Part shown: positions 12,447 to 17,238 of the stretch, in pieces
How the letters are laid out: each line of letters begins with the position of its first letter
How positions within the stretch are numbered: position 1 is the first letter of the stretch
NCBI GenBank assembly: GCA_023269365.1
Contig: JAHFTN010000015.1
Location: 1 to 17,238 of the forward strand
DNA from: Chlamydiota bacterium
Lineage (GTDB): Bacteria > Chlamydiota > Chlamydiia > Chlamydiales > Rhabdochlamydiaceae
Direction of reading: 5' to 3'
Length of the DNA stretch: 17,238 nucleotides
The notes under the pieces: generated by a model
Databases searched by the model: none
What the model saw: the letters and a program-made list of their open reading frames with translations, nothing else
What the model was told of the DNA's origin: nothing
Made by a program: the position numbers and the translations under genes

Positions 12447-13679
12447 ATGTACGAAGAAATTCAGAAGCTTAGCCACCATTTTTTAGAAAGAAAAAACTCG
12501 GCCTATAGAAGATACTTTATTCGGACGACCCCATTAACCCATCGATTGTCGATCGTCATGGGGCCAAGGGGAGTGGGGAAAACAACCACCTTAGTCCAGA
12601 CTCTATTAGATCGTGTCGAGGGGGATAGATTTGATCCGAGGATTTTATACGTCCAAGCTGATCATTTTTTGTTAGGCTCTACCTCTTTATATGAAATTGC
12701 AGAACACTTTTCTTTGCAGGGAGGAAAGTGGATTGTATTTGACGAAATTCATAAATATCCCGAGTGGTCAAAAGAATTAAAAAGCATATACGACACGTTT
12801 GAAGAATTAAGGGTTTTTGCTTCGGGGAGCTCTGCATTAGAGATCCATAAAGGGACACATGATTTGACAAGAAGGGCCCTTGTCTACGAGATGCAGGGGA
12901 TGTCCTTTAGGGAATATCTTGAGTTGGCTCATAACATAAAATTGCCCAGCTACGCATTGCAAGAGATCTGCCATAATCAAGAGAGGGTTGCAGCTTTACT
13001 TCTTCAAGAGTTGAAAAATATCGACAGGCATGTCCTCCCTGAATTTCATCGGTATCTCAAAGTCGGGTATTATCCCTATTTTTACGAGCTGAAAAATGAA
13101 GCCCAGTATCAGATGACGCTGGAGCAAAACGTGCATACGACGATCGAATCAGATCTCGCATCGATTTATCCGCAGCTTGTGGGAGTGAGCATTCAAAAGA
13201 TTAAAAAACTTCTCAGTTTCATCGCTAATGCCGTTCCCTTTACCCCGAATTGGAATCAGATCATGGCAGCGTTAGAAATCGGAGATATGCGCACCCTAAA
13301 AACCTACTTTTCCCATTTGGAAGATGCGGGATTGATTAGCTCCTTGCCGAAAGCAACGCATAAGTTCAACCAGATCGAGTCCTCCTCTAAAATCTATCTA
13401 GAAAATCCCAATCAGCTGTATGCAATTTCCCTAGAAACGCCAGACAAGGGAACGGTACGCGAAACCTTCTTTCTCAATGCTGTAGCACACAAACATAGAG
13501 TAAGGCTGCCAGAAATAGGGGATTTCCTTGTAGATGACACCCTTCTATTTGAAGTGGGCGGCAAAAAAAAGAACTTCCACCAAGTGAAATCTCACAACTC
13601 TGCTTATATCGCTTGCGATGAGATCGAGCAGGGCATAGGGGCGAAGATCCCTCTCTGGCTCCTGGGGTTTTTGTACTAG
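12447..13679 (+). CDS. AAA_14/DUF4143-type ATPase
   Basis: The 410-residue protein has an N-terminal ATPase domain with Walker A GPRGVGKTT at 39-47, Walker B WIVFDEIHKYP at 95-105, a sensor-like VFASGSSALEI at 123-133 and the family's typical LTRRALVYEMQGMSFREYLEL at 140-160. The middle region (about 190-330) contains a winged-helix-like segment, as in DUF4143 proteins. The C-terminal region holds a D(x)n-E-x-K-like pattern, VDDTLLFEVGGKKK (362-375, with Asp363/364, Glu369 and Lys373), as in restriction-endonuclease-fold domains. The family is widespread, often horizontally moved and functionally poorly defined; some members have been linked to DNA or defence, but no role can be claimed here. 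It stands alone between the thioesterase gene and the convergent men operon. AGGA lies 6 bases before the ATG. Confidence 0.85.
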   Translation: MYEEIQKLSHHFLERKNSAYRRYFIRTTPLTHRLSIVMGPRGVGKTTTLVQTLLDRVEGDRFDPRILYVQADHFLLGSTSLYEIAEHFSLQGGKWIVFDEIHKYPEWSKELKSIYDTFEELRVFASGSSALEIHKGTHDLTRRALVYEMQGMSFREYLELAHNIKLPSYALQEICHNQERVAALLLQELKNIDRHVLPEFHRYLKVGYYPYFYELKNEAQYQMTLEQNVHTTIESDLASIYPQLVGVSIQKIKKLLSFIANAVPFTPNWNQIMAALEIGDMRTLKTYFSHLEDAGLISSLPKATHKFNQIESSSKIYLENPNQLYAISLETPDKGTVRETFFLNAVAHKHRVRLPEIGDFLVDDTLLFEVGGKKKNFHQVKSHNSAYIACDEIEQGIGAKIPLWLLGFLY

Positions 13680-13736
13680 CTGGACTTGTCCATTGGTGGG
13701 GGCAATCGAAAAAACAAGATGGTCGCTCTTTTAACC

Positions 13737-15017
13737 TCATTTCCGGATAAGCGTTTGAGTTTTTGCATCCGCAGAAAAGGAGGATAGGCGCACGGGGTGT
13801 TTAAACGAGGGGAGTTTGTCTTGTAGCGCGGCCTTAATCGAATTTAACGTGTGCATCTCTGTCGTATCTTCGATGAAGGCATGGGGGCGTGCTCCAAATT
13901 CTTCATCATCTATAGGCAAAACTAAGGTCCTCACAATGCCAGGGATTTGTAAGAGGGCTTGCTCGATCTCTTCGGGTTGGATGTTTTCCCCTCCCGAAAT
14001 GAATTGCCTGTCTTTTCTGCCCATCATCTCTAATTCCCCCTTTTCATTGAATCGCCCGAGGTCCCTTGTTGCGAACCACCCCTGTTCCCTTGCATCGATG
14101 ACCTGCTGGGAGGCTGTGTCCCAGTAGCCTTGGAATAGGGGGGCGCCTCTGACAAAGATTTCTCCCTCTTTGATCTTGAGTTCTCGAAAGGGAAGGAGCT
14201 TGTCCAGAGTGATCATAGAGCTCATTTCCGTCATGCCATAGGTCGTATAGAGTGGTAAACCGAGCTGGCGCCCCCTTTCGAACAAGCTAGGGGCTGTGGG
14301 AGCTCCTCCCAGGAGGACACATTTTAAGGGGGTGTTTCGCAAAGGCTCTTGCACGAGGCGGTAGAGTTGGGTGGGAACGAGGGATAGGTGGGAGATCCGG
14401 TGGTGGATAATGGCTTGCGCAAGCAGTTGCGATGAAAGTACAACGGTAGCCCCTTGGAGAAAACAGCGAAAGAGGGGAGCGAGCCCCCCGACGTGAAACA
14501 GGGGAAGGGCTAGAAGGTAGCGTGAATTAGAATCGAGTTGTAAAGCAGAGACCGCCCCAAGAGCGCTCATGTAATGATTGTAAAAGCTCTGACACGCAAT
14601 TTTAGGAATTCCGCTTGAGCCTGAGGTAAATAAGAAGGTCGCGAGGGTTTCTCTTTGAATCAGAGGCTCGATAGGAAAGCTCTCCATAAAAGAAAGAGGC
14701 AACGTCTCGGGATTTATAACAAGAGCGGGTCGTAACCGATTTAAACACACAAGATTTTGCTCTTGAGAGAGGCGAGTGCTAAGAGGGCAGGCAACGGCTC
14801 CCAAACGAAAAAGGGCAAAAAATAGCAGAATTGTTTTAAAATCTAAACACGCCTTAAAGACCACTCGTTTTTCTGCTGCAACTCCTAAACTTTTTAAATG
14901 CATGGAGAGATTATGGACAAGCGCATTGACTTGCGCATAGGAAAAGACGGCTTCATCGGTGATGACACAGGGAACGTGCGACTCTTTTTTAAATAGGGGA
15001 CAGAGGAGTTGTTCCAT
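13737..15017 (-). CDS. menE: o-Succinylbenzoate-CoA ligase MenE
   Basis: MenE activates o-succinylbenzoate to its CoA ester through an acyl-adenylate. The 426-residue protein shows the AMP-binding signature motifs: P-loop TSGSSGIPK at 131-139, LFHVGGL at 173-179, TTYGMTEMSS at 258-267, ATRDLG at 316-321 and the hinge GRKDRQFISGGENI at 333-346. The C-terminal A10 motif, usually ending in GK-x-x-R, is altered to DAKTQTLIRK at the very end; Lys419 may be the catalytic lysine, but the alignment is loose. The length is slightly short, in line with MenE rather than long-chain acyl-CoA synthetases. Identification rests on these motifs plus the neighbours menC, menA and menB. The start overlaps the end of menC by 29 bases and has no good RBS, so translation is probably coupled to menC. 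It is the last gene in the operon. Confidence 0.88.
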   Translation of the reverse strand: MEQLLCPLFKKESHVPCVITDEAVFSYAQVNALVHNLSMHLKSLGVAAEKRVVFKACLDFKTILLFFALFRLGAVACPLSTRLSQEQNLVCLNRLRPALVINPETLPLSFMESFPIEPLIQRETLATFLFTSGSSGIPKIACQSFYNHYMSALGAVSALQLDSNSRYLLALPLFHVGGLAPLFRCFLQGATVVLSSQLLAQAIIHHRISHLSLVPTQLYRLVQEPLRNTPLKCVLLGGAPTAPSLFERGRQLGLPLYTTYGMTEMSSMITLDKLLPFRELKIKEGEIFVRGAPLFQGYWDTASQQVIDAREQGWFATRDLGRFNEKGELEMMGRKDRQFISGGENIQPEEIEQALLQIPGIVRTLVLPIDDEEFGARPHAFIEDTTEMHTLNSIKAALQDKLPSFKHPVRLSSFSADAKTQTLIRK

Positions 15018-15954
15018 GGGCTACTTTCTGTAAATGTTCTTTTAAGACCATCAATTCCTCATTACAACGCATCGTTGGCAGATCAAAACGGGGTGAAGAA
15101 TCTACGATATCCCCATTTAAATAACGCCTCGTGTCCAGTCCTAGAGGGAACTTAGTTAAGTTAAAATGGTGTGCCAGTTTAACGATCTGGAGTAACCCTA
15201 AACTACTCTCAAAGCAGGAACTCAACGTGATCTTAAGGCCGTGTTGTTGTGCATAGTGGATGAAGCGGCGACACCCCTTTTTACCGCCCAATAGGGTGGG
15301 CTTGAGAATAATGCCTGTTAAAGAAGGGTAGGTACTGCGAGAAGAAGTAAAAGCCTTTTCCACATTCTCGTCCAGGGCAAACGGGTGGGTAAATTGAGGT
15401 AACGACTCCTCTTCATAGGTGGGGTCTTCGATGTAGTCAAAAAGTGCGGGGTCGAAAGGGGCAAATAGGTTCATTGCTTGAGCAAACGAAAAATTTCGGT
15501 TGCAATCGACGCGCAAACGACACTTCTGCAGAAGTTGTTTAATAACGAATTGATTGTCTTGTACTCCAAATAAGCCCACCTTAATTTTAAGAGTGGTATG
15601 CCCTTTCCCTAGTGCTATGTCTGCTTCTCTCAATACTTCCTCTGGAGTTCCTTGGCATAAAGCATACAAAGGGACTTGCAAGGGAAAATGCCCCTCTTCA
15701 AATACACTCTCCAATCCAAACTGGACAGAGGGAAAAAAATCGGTTTTCTCTCCGCTTTCTAAGTAGTGTTTCAGCTGCGCCTCTGCCTCTTGCAGAGTCT
15801 CTTTGCTCCTTCCCTTTAGTGGGGAGATCTCTCCCCATTTGCCCTCAATGCACACGACCAACCCTTCGCGCGAAGGAAGTGCAAAACGGTAGAGTTCCCA
15901 CTGGCGGGAAGCTATAGCATCCAGCCGATGCAAAAGAGGAGAGTGAAGAGCCAT
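14989..15954 (-). CDS. menC: o-Succinylbenzoate synthase MenC
   Basis: MenC dehydrates SHCHC to o-succinylbenzoate and belongs to the enolase superfamily. In this 321-residue protein the catalytic set can be read off: the KxK pair Lys123/Lys125 in TLKIKVG, metal ligands Asp150 (RVDCNRNF), Glu176 (DYIEDP) and Asp195 (ALDENV), and the opposing Lys218 in GIILKPTLLGG. The length is normal for MenC. ACAGGA lies about 8 bases before the chosen ATG. This start makes the gene overlap the end of menA by 43 bases. A later start would cut into the N-terminal capping domain (LYRFALPSREGLVV at about 21-34), so the overlap is probably real. The 3' end overlaps menE by 29 bases. Confidence 0.92.
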   Translation of the reverse strand: MALHSPLLHRLDAIASRQWELYRFALPSREGLVVCIEGKWGEISPLKGRSKETLQEAEAQLKHYLESGEKTDFFPSVQFGLESVFEEGHFPLQVPLYALCQGTPEEVLREADIALGKGHTTLKIKVGLFGVQDNQFVIKQLLQKCRLRVDCNRNFSFAQAMNLFAPFDPALFDYIEDPTYEEESLPQFTHPFALDENVEKAFTSSRSTYPSLTGIILKPTLLGGKKGCRRFIHYAQQHGLKITLSSCFESSLGLLQIVKLAHHFNLTKFPLGLDTRRYLNGDIVDSSPRFDLPTMRCNEELMVLKEHLQKVAHGTTPLSPI

Positions 15955-16781
15955 AGCAATTTTCCTGTTTTTACAAAGAGGGGATTGAGTAAAGAGGGGT
16001 CTTTATTGTGTAAAACGGCGTACACAAGACTTGCGGTAGGAAAAAGAGCAAGCAGTGAGAGTAAGCAAAAAGGATGGGAAGGACACAAGAGGACGACAGG
16101 AACAAATGCTAGAGCGCATGCAAAGAGAAACTGCCCTTTGCCAAAATTTCTTCCCAAACGCACGGGTAGCGTCTTTTTATTGGCAAGGCGGTCCTCTTCG
16201 ATATCGCGGAGGTTGTTGAGGGTCAAGATCGCCATCGAAAGGGCTCCGGGACAGAAGCCTGCTAGAAAAGCGCTCCAAGAGAGTCTATGGGTCTGGAGGT
16301 AATAGGTGATTAATACAGCGCCGGGCCCATAGAGAAATAAAACTAATCCCTCTCCTAACCCTAGATAAGCCAGGGGAAAGGGACCGGCTGTGTAGAGAAC
16401 ACTCAAGAGCATATAGAGAGCTAACATCAGGGCAATGGGAAAACCTCCATGGAAAATGAGGGCAGCACCGGAGATAAGAGCGGCTGTAAAAGTAAGGAGG
16501 ATGGCTTTTTTCATTGAAGGGGGATCGACAAGGCCCGCTTGCGTGACGCGCAGAGTTCCTTTTCTCTTCTCCGTGTCAGCCCCTTTAAGAAAATCGAAAA
16601 GGTCGTTGGTGAAGTTGGTGCCGATCTGGATTAAAATGCCGGTAAGAAGGGTCATGAGAAAGATCCATCCATTAAAATAACCCTGGCTTAGGGCTAGACT
16701 CGCCCCGATGAGTGCGGGAGAGATCCCCGCAACTAGGGTCTGGGGTCGGGAAGCTAGAGTCCATACTTGTATTCGATTCAT
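15912..16781 (-). CDS. menA: 1,4-Dihydroxy-2-naphthoate polyprenyltransferase MenA
   Basis: MenA attaches the polyprenyl tail to DHNA at the membrane, giving demethylmenaquinone. The 289-residue protein is very hydrophobic, with about eight or nine membrane helices, and carries the two Asp-rich motifs of the UbiA superfamily: NDLFDFLKGAD at 59-69 and NNLRDIEEDRLANKKT at 189-204, which bind the Mg-diphosphate of the prenyl donor. The KGTLRV-TQAGLV segment just after the first motif is typical of MenA. The length is normal. GAGG 7 bases before the ATG lies in the short gap (8 bases) after the menB stop, so the two are cotranscribed. The last 43 bases overlap menC. Confidence 0.95.
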   Translation of the reverse strand: MNRIQVWTLASRPQTLVAGISPALIGASLALSQGYFNGWIFLMTLLTGILIQIGTNFTNDLFDFLKGADTEKRKGTLRVTQAGLVDPPSMKKAILLTFTAALISGAALIFHGGFPIALMLALYMLLSVLYTAGPFPLAYLGLGEGLVLFLYGPGAVLITYYLQTHRLSWSAFLAGFCPGALSMAILTLNNLRDIEEDRLANKKTLPVRLGRNFGKGQFLFACALAFVPVVLLCPSHPFCLLSLLALFPTASLVYAVLHNKDPSLLNPLFVKTGKLLWLFTLLFCIGWML

Positions 16782-16789
16782 GAACTACC

Positions 16790-17238
16790 TCACGGTCTTT
16801 TAGGAAATGATGAGAAATCGGGGGCTCTTTTTTCTAGATAGGCTCGATGCCCCTCTTGAGCCTCTTCCGACATATAATAGAGTAGAGTCGCATTGCCAGC
16901 GAGCTCTTGGAGGCCCGCTTGTCCATCATAGCTGGCATTGAAAGCGGATTTAAGACAGCGCAGAGCGAGAGGGGAATGCTTGAGGATCTGCTCGCACCAC
17001 TCAAGAGCTACCGCCTCCAAATCCTCATAGGGAACAACGCAGTTCACAAGGCCCATATCGAGGGCTTCTTGGGCTGTGTACTTGCGGCATAAAAACCAGA
17101 TCTCCTTCGCTTTTTTTGGTCCCACGAGCGTTGCGAGGATGCTTGTCCCAAAGCCTCCATCAAAAGAGCCGACTCTAGGGCCCGTTTGCCCAAAGATCGC
17201 GTTATCCGCAGCGATGGTGAGATCGCAGACGACATGGA
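16790..17238 (-). CDS. menB: 1,4-Dihydroxy-2-naphthoyl-CoA synthase MenB, N-terminus outside the window
   Basis: MenB closes the second naphthoquinone ring (OSB-CoA to DHNA-CoA) and belongs to the crotonase superfamily. The window holds the last 148 residues; the frame stays open through the right edge and is not broken. The visible part begins HVVCDLTIAADNAIFGQTGP and contains RVGSFDGGFG, IWFLCRKYTAQEALDMGLVN, SPLALRCLKSAFNA and GLQELAGNAT, almost word for word the conserved C-terminal half of E. coli-type MenB. The GQTG motif keeps the Gly that marks bicarbonate-dependent (type I) MenB, and the nearby Trp (IWFLCR) is also kept. An internal ATG at 17125 is not the start, since conserved sequence continues upstream. 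It is first of the visible men genes, followed after 8 bases by menA. Confidence 0.96.
   Translation of the reverse strand, partial: HVVCDLTIAADNAIFGQTGPRVGSFDGGFGTSILATLVGPKKAKEIWFLCRKYTAQEALDMGLVNCVVPYEDLEAVALEWCEQILKHSPLALRCLKSAFNASYDGQAGLQELAGNATLLYYMSEEAQEGHRAYLEKRAPDFSSFPKRP

Noticed and set aside
13680..13736. Terminator between the convergent ATPase and menE genes
   Set aside because: Only a 5-bp TGGAC/GTCCA dyad (13681-13692) was found and no T-run follows it on either strand.
13474..13740. Minus-strand frame of 88 codons between menE and the ATPase gene
   Set aside because: It lies mostly antisense to the conserved C-terminal end of the ATPase and has an unusual composition; menE ends cleanly before it, so it is not a broken part of menE.
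17044..17235. Minus-strand frame of 63 codons at the right edge
   Set aside because: The overlapping frame reads as conserved MenB sequence without a break to the edge, so this one is a shadow. The internal ATG at 17125 is likewise not the menB start.

Overview
The window most likely comes from a chlamydia-like bacterium outside the Chlamydiaceae (the Parachlamydia, Waddlia, Criblamydia or Simkania side of the phylum). The main reason is the yidC-dnaA pair on the minus strand, the same pairing and order I recall for the 60 kDa inner membrane protein gene and dnaA_1 in Chlamydia. Other supports are the short DnaA, large proteins of chlamydial flavour without close textbook relatives, and a classical o-succinylbenzoate menaquinone operon. 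Chlamydiaceae lack that operon and use the futalosine route, whereas environmental relatives are known to carry it. Genus cannot be fixed from sequence reading alone.

Layout. Positions 1-338 hold the end of an unknown plus-strand gene and a 170-bp imperfect palindrome. Positions 339-4956 form a tightly packed minus-strand operon in the order FAD-linked oxidase, methyltransferase-like protein with a large unknown C-terminal part, alpha/beta-hydrolase. The stop/start overlap and an RBS lying in the preceding stop suggest one pathway of unknown product. Positions 5075-8326 hold yidC followed by dnaA (minus). Positions 8466-9742 hold a 77-residue glutamine-rich protein and a transglutaminase-like protease (plus), each ending in a hairpin. 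Positions 9771-11765 hold a protein made of helical TPR-like repeats with an unusually regular 41-residue period (minus), behind a well-formed sigma70-type promoter. Positions 11984-13679 hold a 4HBT hotdog thioesterase and an AAA_14/DUF4143-type ATPase (plus). Positions 13737-17238 hold menB-menA-menC-menE (minus, menB cut by the window edge), with overlapping reading frames.

How the parts work together. MenC makes o-succinylbenzoate, MenE activates it to the CoA ester, MenB cyclises it to DHNA-CoA, a thioesterase releases DHNA, and MenA prenylates it. The 4HBT thioesterase at 11984 is a good candidate for the otherwise missing DHNA-CoA hydrolase, although it is on the other strand and separated from the operon. 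menF, menD and menH are not in the window. No tRNA, rRNA, CRISPR array, transposase or convincing replication origin was seen. No gene-free stretch exceeds 300 bases. The least explained parts are the three-gene operon at 339-4956, the long palindrome at 161-330, the 41-residue repeat protein and the polyglutamine mini-protein.
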